The notes under the pieces were generated by a model. That model was given only the letters and a program-made list of their open reading frames with translations, was not told the DNA's origin and did not search any database. Shown piece by piece: positions 8,334-15,871 of a stretch of 34,789 nucleotides of DNA. The DNA comes from Nocardioides sp. YR527 (lineage in GTDB: Bacteria; Actinomycetota; Actinomycetes; Propionibacteriales; Nocardioidaceae). Position 1 is the stretch's first letter. Every line of letters begins with the position of its first letter. Where the stretch lies: contig NZ_FNFN01000018.1 of NCBI RefSeq assembly GCF_900101045.1, positions 1 to 34,789 of the forward strand, given 5' to 3'. Made by a program: the position numbers and the translations under genes.

Positions 8334-9425
8334 GTGACTTCACTCTTCTCGCAGCTGAGCCTGGGTCCGACGACCCTCCCCAACCGCGTCCTGATGGCGC
8401 CACTGACCCGGATGCGCGCCTCGCAGCCCGGCGACGTACCCAACCCGCTGATGGCGGACTACTACCGCCAACGTGCCTCGGCGGGGCTGATCGTCTCCGA
8501 GGGCACCCAGATCTCGCCGCAGGGCAAGGGCTACATGGACACCCCGGGCATCTACTCGGCCGAGCAGGTCGAGGGGTGGCGCCACGTCACCGACACCGTC
8601 CACGAGGCCGGCGGCCGGATCGCCGCGCAGCTGTGGCACACCGGGCGGGTCTCCCACGAGTCCTTCCACGACGGCGACCTCCCGGTCAGCGCCTCCGCAC
8701 TCCCCTACCGCAACCGCACGACCGTACGCGGCGAGGACGGCACCCCGACCCGGGTCAACTGCCCCACGCCCCGCGCCCTGGAGACCGCCGAGATCGCGGA
8801 CCTGATCGAGGACTACCGCCGCGCCACCCGCAACGCCCGCGAGGCCGGCTTCGACATGGTCGAGATCCACGCCGCCCACGGCTACCTGCTCCACCAGTTC
8901 ACCAGCGCGAGCAGCAACGAGCGCACCGACTCCTACGGCGGCTCGCTGGAGAACCGGGCGCGGCTGACGCTCGAGGTGCTCGACGCGGTCGTCGACGAGT
9001 GGGACGCCGAGCACGTCGGCATCCGGATCTCCCCGATCGGCTCCTTCAACGGGCTCGAGGACCCCGAGGGCGCCGAGATGGGGCTCCACCTGGCTGCTGA
9101 GATCGGCAAGCGCGGCATCGCCTTCCTGCACCTGTCCGAGCCCGACTGGGCCGGCGGCCCGGAGCTCTCCGACGACTACCGCAAGCAGCTGCGCACCGCG
9201 CACCCCGGCCCGATCGTGGGCGCCGGCGCCTACACCACGGAGAAGGCCTCCCGCCTCCTCGAGGCCGACCTGATCGACGCGGCCGCGTTCGGGCGTACGT
9301 TCATCGCGAACCCGGACCTGCCCCGGCGCCTCGAGCAGAGCCTGCCGCTCAACGAGCCCGACCTGTCGACCTTCTACGGCGGCGGCGAGGCCGGCTACAC
9401 CGACTACCCCGAGTGGACCGCCTGA
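8334..9425 (+). CDS. Old yellow enzyme family alkene reductase
   Basis: A 363-residue FMN-dependent TIM-barrel reductase, NemA/YqjM superfamily, which reduces activated C=C bonds or nitro compounds with NAD(P)H. The N-terminus MTSLFSQLSLGPTTLPNRVL and MAPLTRMRA is highly typical. The active-site segment EIHAAHGYLLHQF carries the substrate-binding histidines, followed by SNERTDSYGGSLENR. Phosphate-binding residues lie near GAYTTEKASRLLEADLIDAA and FGRTFIANPDLPRRL. The GTG start fits family N-termini; no Shine-Dalgarno is seen. It may be read through from the ROK gene. No clear functional link to the sugar genes; a detoxification role is usual for this family. Confidence 0.92.
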   Translation: MTSLFSQLSLGPTTLPNRVLMAPLTRMRASQPGDVPNPLMADYYRQRASAGLIVSEGTQISPQGKGYMDTPGIYSAEQVEGWRHVTDTVHEAGGRIAAQLWHTGRVSHESFHDGDLPVSASALPYRNRTTVRGEDGTPTRVNCPTPRALETAEIADLIEDYRRATRNAREAGFDMVEIHAAHGYLLHQFTSASSNERTDSYGGSLENRARLTLEVLDAVVDEWDAEHVGIRISPIGSFNGLEDPEGAEMGLHLAAEIGKRGIAFLHLSEPDWAGGPELSDDYRKQLRTAHPGPIVGAGAYTTEKASRLLEADLIDAAAFGRTFIANPDLPRRLEQSLPLNEPDLSTFYGGGEAGYTDYPEWTA

Positions 9426-9433
9426 GCGTCGTC

Positions 9434-9510
9434 TGAGGTTCATCGCGACCTCACCTGAACCCGCACGGCGGAGGACCTTTCTCTGGCAGGGTCCTCCGCC
9501 ATGCGGGTTC
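9434..9510 (+). promoter_or_regulatory. Tandem hairpins covering the GH92 start codon
   Basis: Two inverted repeats follow the alkene reductase. The first is TGAGGT (9434-9439) with ACCTCA (9448-9453). The second is much stronger: 9457-9477 pairs with 9490-9510 over 21 bp with one mismatch and a 12-nt loop. Its right arm contains the GH92 ATG at 9501. On a read-through transcript the start codon would be buried. It could be a terminator for the upstream gene (no T-run), a translation control, or both. Confidence 0.6.
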
Positions 9511-11915
9511 TCGCGACTTCTGCCCTGTCCCTCGCGCTGCTCGGCGGCGCGCTCTCCCCCTCCTCGGCGGCCCAGGCCGTGGCGCCCACGCCTGACCCGG
9601 TCGCGCTGGTCGACCCGCTGATCGGCTCCTCGAACGGCGGCAACACCTACCCCGGTGCCGTACGCCCCTTCGGGATGCTCTCCTTCAGCCCGACCTCCAC
9701 GGCCGGCGACCAGACCAATACCGCCGCGTCGAACGGCTACTCCTACGACACCACGCGGCTGCGCGGTTTCTCGCTGACCCACGTCAACGGCGCGGGCTGC
9801 CACCCCGGAGCCGCCGGGGACGTACCGATCTTCCCGCACACCGGCGAGATGACCGGCTCGCCGACCGCCGACGTGACCGATGCGACGTACGCCTCGGACT
9901 TCAGCCACGCCGACGAGCTGGCCGAGCCGGGGCGCTATCGGCTGGGCCTGGCCAACGGCGCCGAGGTCGACACCGCAGTGACCACCCGGGCCTCGGTCAG
10001 CGACCTGACCTTCCCGGCCGACAAACCGGCCAACCTGCTCTTCCGCACCTCCAACTCGCTCAACGGCAGCGAGAGCGCGGTGACGCGGATCGACGAGGCG
10101 AAGCGAACCGTCAGCGGCTCGGTGCTCACCGGCGCGTTCTGCGGCCGGCGCGGCAACGGCGGCGGGAGCAACAAGCGCTCCTACTACCGGCTCTACTTCA
10201 CCGCGCAGTTCGACCGCGGCTTCAGCGGGCACGGCACCTGGGTGAACGGCGAGCTCCAGCCCGGATCGACCGAGGCACGGGGCGGTGAAGGCTACGAGAC
10301 CGGCGCCGCCCGACAGGGCCAGGGCTCGGGCGGGTACGTCTCGTTCGACCCGAGCCGTGACCAGAGCGTGCGGATGCGGATCGGGATCTCCTACACCAGC
10401 CAGTCCGCGGCCGAGGCCAACCTCGCCGCCGAGATCGGGCGGCGCGACACCGTCTCCTCCGTCGCATCGGAAGCCAGGGCCGAGTGGCGTCGGGCGCTCT
10501 CCTCGATCGAGGTCGCCGGCGGCACCGACGAGGAGCAGACTGCGTTCTACACCGGCCTCTACCACTCCTACCTGCAGCCCAACGTGATCTCCGACGTGGC
10601 CGGCACCTACTGGGGCAGTGACCAGGAGGTCCACCGGATCGAGCGCGGCCAGCAGGCGCAGTACGGCAACTTCTCCGGCTGGGACCAGTACCGCGCCCAC
10701 ACCCAGCTGCTCGCGCTCCTGGAGCCGCGGGTCGCCGGCGACTTCGCCCGCTCGCTGCACGCCTACTCGCGCCAGCACGGCGGCGTCTGGGACCGCTGGG
10801 TCCACCTGAGCGGCTGGACGCACGTGATGACCGGCGATCCCTCTGCCCCGACGTTGGCCGGGTTCTACGCGCTCGGCGTCCGCAACTTCGACGCCGCCGG
10901 GGCGTACGAGTCCCTGGTCCGCCAGGCGACGGTGCCGCACCCCGACGGCCTGTCCAGCTACGGCTGCCCGGGCCAGTGCATCGGCCAGCGGCCGAACCTG
11001 GCCGACTACCTGGCCAAGGGGTACGCACCCCAGGACACCTGCCGCTGCTGGGGCGGTGCCGCGGAGACCCTCGAGGACGCCGTCGCCGACTACTCGCTCG
11101 CCGACTGGGGCCGACGTCTCGGCGCGCCCGCGGCCGAGACGGACTCGCTGATGGAGCGGGCCGGCTGGTGGCAGCACACCTTCAACCCGGCTGCGACCGC
11201 GACCGACGGCTACCAGCAGGCCCGCAACGCCGACGGGAGCTGGGTCTCCGGCTTCAGCCCGTCGACGCAGACCGGCTTCGCGCAAGGGAGCAGCGCGACG
11301 TACACCTGGATGGTGCCGCACGACGTGGCCCGGCTGGCCGAGGCCGTCGGTGGGCGCGAGCGGGCGATCCAGCGGCTGGACGCGTTCTTCCACAAGGCCG
11401 ACGGCTCCTGGCAGTACACCGGCGGCGACGCGCTGCGCTACGACCCGACCAACGAGCCCGGCATCCACGTCCCGTGGATGTACAACGCCCTCGGCGCGCC
11501 CTGGAAGACCCAGGAGACGGTCCGCGCCATGGCCGACTTGGCCTATGGGACCGGCCCACGCGGCCTGCCCGGCAACGACGACCTCGGCACCATGTCGGCG
11601 TGGTACGTCTTCTCCGCGATGGGCATCTACCCGCAGGACCCCGCCCGCGCCGAGATACTCATCTCCAGCCCGGTCTTCGAGAAGGTCACCATCCATCGCG
11701 GCAACGGCGTCGACATCACCATCGAGTCACCCCGGGCGAGCGCCGAGAACATCTACGTCCAGTCCGTCACCCTCGACGGCGCAGCACGCAGCCAGTCGTG
11801 GCTCCCCGAGTCGGTGATGACCCGCGGCGGCACCGTCCGCGTCGACGTCGGCACGACCCCGAACCAGGAGTGGGGCGCCGCCGAGTCCGACCTGCCGATC
11901 TATCACACCGACTGA
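9501..11915 (+). CDS. Secreted GH92 alpha-mannosidase
   Basis: An 804-residue glycoside hydrolase family 92 exo-enzyme; the family is calcium-dependent and mostly cleaves alpha-1,2/1,3-mannosides. A Sec signal peptide spans about residues 1-28 (MRVLATSALSLALLGGALSP...). The N-terminal beta domain begins VDPLIGSSNGGNTYPG and AVRPFGMLSFSP, the family hallmark. The catalytic barrel shows GNFSGWDQYRAHTQLL, TNEPGIHVPWMYN (candidate general acid Glu) and GNDDLGTMSAWYVFSAMGIY, whose Asp pair serves as base and metal site. Length is normal. An unusual feature is the start codon lying inside a 21-bp hairpin arm. Released mannose may feed the leftward ABC/isomerase operon; that link is inference. Confidence 0.93.
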   Translation: MRVLATSALSLALLGGALSPSSAAQAVAPTPDPVALVDPLIGSSNGGNTYPGAVRPFGMLSFSPTSTAGDQTNTAASNGYSYDTTRLRGFSLTHVNGAGCHPGAAGDVPIFPHTGEMTGSPTADVTDATYASDFSHADELAEPGRYRLGLANGAEVDTAVTTRASVSDLTFPADKPANLLFRTSNSLNGSESAVTRIDEAKRTVSGSVLTGAFCGRRGNGGGSNKRSYYRLYFTAQFDRGFSGHGTWVNGELQPGSTEARGGEGYETGAARQGQGSGGYVSFDPSRDQSVRMRIGISYTSQSAAEANLAAEIGRRDTVSSVASEARAEWRRALSSIEVAGGTDEEQTAFYTGLYHSYLQPNVISDVAGTYWGSDQEVHRIERGQQAQYGNFSGWDQYRAHTQLLALLEPRVAGDFARSLHAYSRQHGGVWDRWVHLSGWTHVMTGDPSAPTLAGFYALGVRNFDAAGAYESLVRQATVPHPDGLSSYGCPGQCIGQRPNLADYLAKGYAPQDTCRCWGGAAETLEDAVADYSLADWGRRLGAPAAETDSLMERAGWWQHTFNPAATATDGYQQARNADGSWVSGFSPSTQTGFAQGSSATYTWMVPHDVARLAEAVGGRERAIQRLDAFFHKADGSWQYTGGDALRYDPTNEPGIHVPWMYNALGAPWKTQETVRAMADLAYGTGPRGLPGNDDLGTMSAWYVFSAMGIYPQDPARAEILISSPVFEKVTIHRGNGVDITIESPRASAENIYVQSVTLDGAARSQSWLPESVMTRGGTVRVDVGTTPNQEWGAAESDLPIYHTD

Positions 11916-11919
11916 CCAC

Positions 11920-11955
11920 TTGAAGAGAGTGCATACTGCACTCACAATGAGTGCA
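11920..11955 (+). promoter_or_regulatory. vapBC promoter with embedded operator, likely leaderless
   Basis: TTGAAG (11920-11925) and CACAAT (11943-11948) are spaced by exactly 17 bp, placing the expected transcription start at or very near the A of the vapB ATG (11955). The spacer contains a perfect dyad GAGTGCA-TAC-TGCACTC (11927-11943). A third GAGTGCA half-site (11949-11955) runs into the start codon. No ribosome site is present. This fits autorepression by the ribbon-helix-helix antitoxin and a leaderless mRNA. Confidence 0.65.
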
Positions 11956-12203
11956 TGGCGTACTTGCAGATCCGCGACATCCCAGAGGACGTACGCGACG
12001 TCCTGGCCCAGCGCGCGAAGGACCGTGGCCAGTCGCTGAACTCCTACCTGCGTGACGTGGTGCTCCGGGAGGCGTCCTTCGCCAACAATCAGACTCTGAT
12101 CGACCGGGTGGTCGCCAGCAGGGGCGATTCCAAGTTCACCACCGAGGATGTGCTCGCCGCCCGGGACACTGCTCGCGGCGAGCGCACCGAGGGCACTGCG
12201 TGA
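11955..12203 (+). CDS. vapB: VapB/FitA-like antitoxin
   Basis: An 82-residue antitoxin. The N-terminal part (AYLQIRDIPEDVRDVLAQRA, then LNSYLRDVVLREA) is a ribbon-helix-helix DNA-binding domain of the FitA type. The C-terminal half, with a charged tail ending ARGERTEGTA, is the usual toxin-wrapping region. Its stop overlaps the toxin GTG (GTGA), so the two are translationally coupled. It should neutralise the downstream PIN nuclease and bind the GAGTGCA repeats in its own promoter. Confidence 0.88.
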   Translation: MAYLQIRDIPEDVRDVLAQRAKDRGQSLNSYLRDVVLREASFANNQTLIDRVVASRGDSKFTTEDVLAARDTARGERTEGTA

Positions 12204-12601
12204 TCGTCCCCGACGCTTCCGCGGTGGCCCTTCTCTTCGCGGATCCTGACATCGATCCTCGGGTGAACGCGGCGACCAAGATCCTCGCCGAAGACCCCGA
12301 ATGGGTCGTCCCGGAAGTCTGGCGCACCGAGGTGCTCAGCGTCTTCCGCGGGCTCCTCCTGGGTGGCAAGCTCACCGACCAAGACGCAGAACGTGCCTTG
12401 AACTGGCTCCAGGCGATCACCGTGATCACCGCACCCACCGGCCCCTGCCTGAACCGGATGTGGGACCTGCGCAGCAACTTGTCGACCTATGACGCCGGCT
12501 ATGTCGCCGTCGCCGAGTCACACGATCTCACCCTGGTCACCGCCGACGTACGCATCGCCAAGGCCGGCGTCGCCCGCTGCCCGGTGAGAACGATCAACTG
12601 A
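12200..12601 (+). CDS. vapC: VapC PIN-domain toxin ribonuclease
   Basis: A 133-residue PIN-domain protein, expected to be an Mg2+-dependent RNase that cuts tRNA or rRNA when free of antitoxin. The acidic catalytic residues are in place: IVPDASAVALLF (D5), WRTEVLSVFR (E44), STYDAGYVAVAE (D98) and TLVTADVRIAKA (D116). It therefore looks active. Starts with GTG overlapping the vapB stop. Ends 21 nt before the stop of the convergent oxidoreductase gene. Target RNA unknown. Confidence 0.88.
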   Translation: MIVPDASAVALLFADPDIDPRVNAATKILAEDPEWVVPEVWRTEVLSVFRGLLLGGKLTDQDAERALNWLQAITVITAPTGPCLNRMWDLRSNLSTYDAGYVAVAESHDLTLVTADVRIAKAGVARCPVRTIN

Positions 12602-12629
12602 CGTGACCGCCACCCAGCGGGGTCAGTTG
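12595..12629. terminator. Possible bidirectional hairpin at vapC/oxidoreductase junction
   Basis: CAACTGAC (12595-12602) pairs with GTCAGTTG (12622-12629), 8 bp with a 19-nt loop, and each arm holds one gene's stop codon. The symmetry arises because both proteins end in Asn with the same AAC-TGA-C ending. It might terminate both converging transcripts; no T-run is present. Confidence 0.35.
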
Positions 12630-13267
12630 CTGATCGCAGGGGCACGACCGACGTACGCGGTGTCCTCGACCTGCGCGGCGGTGAAGGCGGCGATGTCGGC
12701 GCGAGAGACGGAGAACCCCAGGTTGTCCGGGCCGAAGAAGCCGGACCGTACTCGGGGCTGCTTGGGCTTGTTCGTCGGTCGGATGAACCGGACGATCGTC
12801 CAGTCCAGGCCAGAGGCCTTGATCTGGTCAGACATGCCGACGAGCTCCTCGTAGGCACGGGGAAGGAAGGTCCGGGCCAAGAAGCCGGTCAGCCGATTGA
12901 TCGCGGTCGGCGACTCCTGCGGGTCGAGGATCGACGGGGTGGCGTGACCGACGAAGCGGCGCACGCCATGGTTCTTCATCGAGGCGAGGATGTAACCGGT
13001 ACCGGGGACCAGAGGCGTGCCGACCGCCTTGCGGTCCATGCTCGGACCGAGCGTGGAGACGACGGCCGCGGCGCCGGCTACCGCGGAGTCGATGGCCTCG
13101 GCATCGGACATCTCGCCGATGGCGACGTTCACGTTGCCCTCGGCCCAGGATTCGGGGACCTTCTGCGGGTTGCGGACGTAGGCGGTCACAGTATGGCCGC
13201 GGTCAAGCAGCTCGGCCACGGTGAGCCGGCCGATGGCGCCGGTGGCGCCGAAGACGGTGACGTTCAC
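12623..13267 (-). CDS. NAD(P)-binding atypical SDR (NmrA/YwnB-like)
   Basis: A 214-residue Rossmann-fold protein of the atypical short-chain dehydrogenase group (NAD(P)H-binding, NmrA/BLVRB/YwnB-like). The nucleotide loop is at the N-terminus: VTVFGATGAIGRLTVAELL. A central segment GVRRFVGHATPSI is followed by SGLDWTIVRFIRPTN, typical of the family, which lacks the canonical Tyr-x-x-x-Lys catalytic pair. The GTG at 13267 has a strong GAGGAGAGG upstream, favoured over an upstream in-frame ATG at 13369 that would run back through the doxX gene. It follows doxX with a 22-nt gap and shares its promoter. Probably a redox or quinone-related reductase; substrate unknown. Confidence 0.85.
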   Translation of the reverse strand: MNVTVFGATGAIGRLTVAELLDRGHTVTAYVRNPQKVPESWAEGNVNVAIGEMSDAEAIDSAVAGAAAVVSTLGPSMDRKAVGTPLVPGTGYILASMKNHGVRRFVGHATPSILDPQESPTAINRLTGFLARTFLPRAYEELVGMSDQIKASGLDWTIVRFIRPTNKPKQPRVRSGFFGPDNLGFSVSRADIAAFTAAQVEDTAYVGRAPAISN

Positions 13268-13289
13268 GGTTTGCCTCTCCTCGGGCAGA

Positions 13290-13661
13290 TCAGAAGGCGT
13301 ACGGCCCGAAACGGCCCCACGCGACGACGACTGCGACGACGAGGATCGCTGCGTTGAAGACGATCGCACCCGGCTCGTTGCGTCGGCGGTGGGCGTTCAT
13401 CGCAAGCACCATGATGATGGCCAGGCCGGTCGCGGCAAGCGGGGTCAGGACGGGCAGGATGCCGAGGGCCGCGGGGAGGATCAGGCCGATCGCGGCCAGC
13501 AGCTCCACGATGCCGATGAAACGCACGGTGCCGGCCGCGTAGTCCTCGGCCCACGGCAGCTTCTCGGCGACCTTCTCCTTCGGCCGGGTCGACTTCGTCA
13601 CGCCGGCCATCAGGAACATCGCGGCCAGCACGCCCTGCAGGATCCACAGGAACACGTTCAT
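13290..13661 (-). CDS. DoxX-family membrane protein
   Basis: A 123-residue four-helix inner-membrane protein of the DoxX/DUF6790-like group. Hydrophobic segments lie at about residues 3-21, 46-66, 70-88 and 99-116. The loop after helix 1 carries the typical AGVTKSTRPKEKVAEKLPWA. Function in this family is poorly defined; members are often paired with oxidoreductases and TetR/MarR regulators, as here, and are linked to redox stress. ATG at 13661, with GAGAGAG upstream. First gene of the leftward pair, divergent from tetR. Confidence 0.87.
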   Translation of the reverse strand: MNVFLWILQGVLAAMFLMAGVTKSTRPKEKVAEKLPWAEDYAAGTVRFIGIVELLAAIGLILPAALGILPVLTPLAATGLAIIMVLAMNAHRRRNEPGAIVFNAAILVVAVVVAWGRFGPYAF

Positions 13662-13681
13662 GGTTCGTCTCTCTCAGAGTC

Positions 13682-13710
13682 GTATTAGTGGAGCGGGCAC
13701 TCCGTTTCAA
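13682..13710 (-). promoter_or_regulatory. doxX promoter with TetR operator in the spacer
   Basis: On the minus strand TTGAAA (13710-13705) and TAATAC (13687-13682) are spaced by exactly 17 bp, a near-consensus sigma-A promoter. The spacer coincides with an imperfect dyad at 13688-13705 (GTGGAG-N6-CTCCGT on the plus strand), matching the better dyad at 13728-13745. A repressor there would block polymerase. Confidence 0.7.
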
Positions 13711-13727
13711 GGACCGTAACAGAGCAA

Positions 13728-13760
13728 GTGGAACATCTATTCCACATCGCTGGATAGGAT
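13728..13760 (+). promoter_or_regulatory. TetR operator and tetR -10 box
   Basis: GTGGAA-CATCTA-TTCCAC (13728-13745) is a perfect 6+6+6 inverted repeat. It overlaps the expected -35/spacer region of a promoter whose -10 is TAGGAT (13755-13760); the start of transcription would be at the ATG (13767). The same half-site spacing recurs 40 bp away in the doxX promoter, so one regulator likely controls both directions. Confidence 0.7.
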
Positions 13761-13766
13761 GTCTGC

Positions 13767-14384
13767 ATGCGTGCAGATGCCGAGAGGAACCGCGAGCGGG
13801 TTCTCGCCGCCGCGCGGGACCTCTTCGCCGAGCAGGGCCTGGATGCCTCGACCAACGAGATCGCCCGCCGCGCCGGCGTCGGAGTGGCGACACTCTTCCG
13901 GCGTTTCCCCACCCGCGACGACCTGGTCGGCGCGGTGTTCGCCGACAGAATGTCCGCCTACGTCACGGCCACCGACGAGGCCCTGGCCGACCCAGACCCG
14001 TGGCATGGGTTCTGCGGCTACATCGAGCGGGTGTGCCGGATGCAGGCCGACGACCGGGGCTTCGCCGACGTTCTCACGCTCACCTTCCCCACCGCGAACG
14101 CACTCGAGGACGACCGGAACCGCGCGGCCGAGGCGCTCGGCGTCCTGCTGGATCGCGCCAAGGAGAGCGGACAGCTCCGGCAGGACTTCACCCACCAGGA
14201 CGTGCCACTCATCCTGATGGCCAACGCCGGAGTCGTTACCGCGACCCGCAACGCGGCTCCGGACGCCTGGAAGCGGCTGGTCGGCTTTCTCATCCAGGCC
14301 TTCGCCGCCGAGGCGGCGCAACCGCTTCCTGAGCCACCTACACCGCGGCAGATGTACCGCGCGCTGATGCGCTTGTCCGACTGA
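13767..14384 (+). CDS. TetR/AcrR-family repressor
   Basis: A 205-residue repressor. The N-terminal helix-turn-helix is clear (RERVLAAARDLFAEQGLDAS, then TNEIARRAGVGVATLFRRFP, about residues 9-48). The all-helical ligand domain follows, with the SBP65-like C-terminal region GRTAAP-type replaced by AAPDAWKRLVGFLIQAF. Divergent from doxX-SDR, with two matching dyads between them, so autoregulation and control of that pair is the straightforward reading. The inducer is unknown; relatives respond to electrophiles or aromatic drugs. AGGAT upstream is at best a weak ribosome site. Confidence 0.9.
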   Translation: MRADAERNRERVLAAARDLFAEQGLDASTNEIARRAGVGVATLFRRFPTRDDLVGAVFADRMSAYVTATDEALADPDPWHGFCGYIERVCRMQADDRGFADVLTLTFPTANALEDDRNRAAEALGVLLDRAKESGQLRQDFTHQDVPLILMANAGVVTATRNAAPDAWKRLVGFLIQAFAAEAAQPLPEPPTPRQMYRALMRLSD

Positions 14385-14410
14385 CCCCCGCGATCTGCGA
14401 AGATGCCGCC

Positions 14411-15871
14411 GTGAGCACCTCGACGCCATCACGCACCAACACTTTTGACCGGTTCTTCCAGATCAGCGCCCGCGGGTCGACCGTCGGGCGCGAGGTCCGC
14501 GGCGGCGTGGTCACCTTCTTCACGATGGCCTACATCGTCGCGCTGAACCCGCTGATCCTCGGTTTCGCGGAGGACGTGAACGGCGACCTCCTCGGCGGCA
14601 CCAGCGGCGACAACCTGGCCGCGATCGCGGCCGGAACCGCGCTGGTGGCGGGCGTGATGACGATCCTGATGGGGGTCGTCGCCAACTACCCTCTCGCCCT
14701 GGCGACCGGGCTCGGGCTCAACGCGTTCGTGGCTTTCTCGATCGCGAGCCAGATGACCTGGGCCGACGCGATGGGGCTGGTGGTGATCGAGGGTCTGGTG
14801 ATCCTCGTGCTGGTGCTGACCGGGTTCCGCGAGGCCGTCTTCCACGCCGTGCCGCGTGAGCTCAAGACCGCGATCTCGGTCGGTATCGGTCTGTTCATCG
14901 CCATGATCGCCTTCGTCGATGCCGGGTTCGTACGCCGCATCCCCGACGCCGCGAACACGACCGTTCCGGTCCAGCTCGGCCCGACCGGGCAGCTCGCGGG
15001 CTGGCCGGTGCTGGTCTTCGTGATCGGCCTGGTCCTGGTGATCACGCTGTGGGTGCGCAAGGTGCGCGGTGCGATCCTGATCTCGATCGCGGCGACCACG
15101 GTGCTCGCGATCGTCGTCGAGGCGATCGTCGGGGTCGGCAAGGGCGGCGCCGAGAACCCGACCGGCTGGGCGCTCAACGTGCCGGCCTTCCCGGACAAGA
15201 TCGTCGACTGGCCCTCGTTCACGACGCTGGGCGAGTTCAACCTGCTCGGCTCGTTCGAGAGCGTCGGCATCGTGACCGCGGTGCTGCTGGTCTTCACGCT
15301 CATGCTCGCCGACTTCTTCGACACCATGGGCACGATGACGGCGATCGGCTCCGAGGCAGGCCTGCTCCGTGCGGACGGCACCCCGCCGCGTACGCGCTCG
15401 ATCCTGGTCGTCGACTCGCTGGCCGCCGCGGCCGGTGGTGCCGGCGGCGTCTCCTCCAACACCTCCTACGTCGAGTCGGCATCCGGCGTCGGCGAGGGTG
15501 CCCGCACCGGTCTGGCGGCGGTCGTGACCGGTGTGCTCTTCCTGCTCACCACGTTCCTCGCCCCGCTCGTCGAGGTCATCCCGTCGGAGGCGGCGGTGCC
15601 CGCCCTGGTGCTGGTCGGCTTCTTGATGATGCAGCAGGTCAAGGACATCAACTGGGCCGACCCGGACATCGCGATCCCGGCGTTCCTGACCATCGCGCTG
15701 ATGCCGTTCACCTACTCGATCTCCGTGGGCATCGGCGCCGGCTTCCTGGCGTACGTCCTCATCAAGATCGTCCGCGGCAAGGCCCGGAGCGTGCACCCGC
15801 TGATGTGGCTGGTGGCCGTCATGTTCGCCGTCTACTTCGCGATCCACCCGATCTCGAGCTGGATCGGCTGA
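14411..15871 (+). CDS. NCS2/AzgA-like nucleobase permease
   Basis: A 486-residue inner-membrane transporter of the AzgA-like NCS2 family (adenine, guanine, hypoxanthine:H+ symport in known members), usual length 430-490. Many hydrophobic segments span the chain. Diagnostic stretches include EVRGGVVTFFTMAYIVALNP near residue 28, ATGLGLNAFVAFS, LMLADFFDTMGTMTAIGSEA and SSNTSYVESASGVGEGARTG. The family call is therefore strong. The GTG at 14411 lacks a clear ribosome site. The stop overlaps the next start (TGATG), so it is coupled to a GntR regulator. Purine, or another N-heterocycle in view of the amidohydrolases downstream, is the likely cargo. Confidence 0.92.
   Translation: MSTSTPSRTNTFDRFFQISARGSTVGREVRGGVVTFFTMAYIVALNPLILGFAEDVNGDLLGGTSGDNLAAIAAGTALVAGVMTILMGVVANYPLALATGLGLNAFVAFSIASQMTWADAMGLVVIEGLVILVLVLTGFREAVFHAVPRELKTAISVGIGLFIAMIAFVDAGFVRRIPDAANTTVPVQLGPTGQLAGWPVLVFVIGLVLVITLWVRKVRGAILISIAATTVLAIVVEAIVGVGKGGAENPTGWALNVPAFPDKIVDWPSFTTLGEFNLLGSFESVGIVTAVLLVFTLMLADFFDTMGTMTAIGSEAGLLRADGTPPRTRSILVVDSLAAAAGGAGGVSSNTSYVESASGVGEGARTGLAAVVTGVLFLLTTFLAPLVEVIPSEAAVPALVLVGFLMMQQVKDINWADPDIAIPAFLTIALMPFTYSISVGIGAGFLAYVLIKIVRGKARSVHPLMWLVAVMFAVYFAIHPISSWIG

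Noticed and set aside
8340..11696. Very long open frame of over 1,100 codons on the minus strand opposite the alkene reductase and GH92 genes
   Set aside because: It is a shadow of two clearly recognisable genes in high-GC DNA; its translation is low-complexity Gly/Ala/Arg/Val without any domain.
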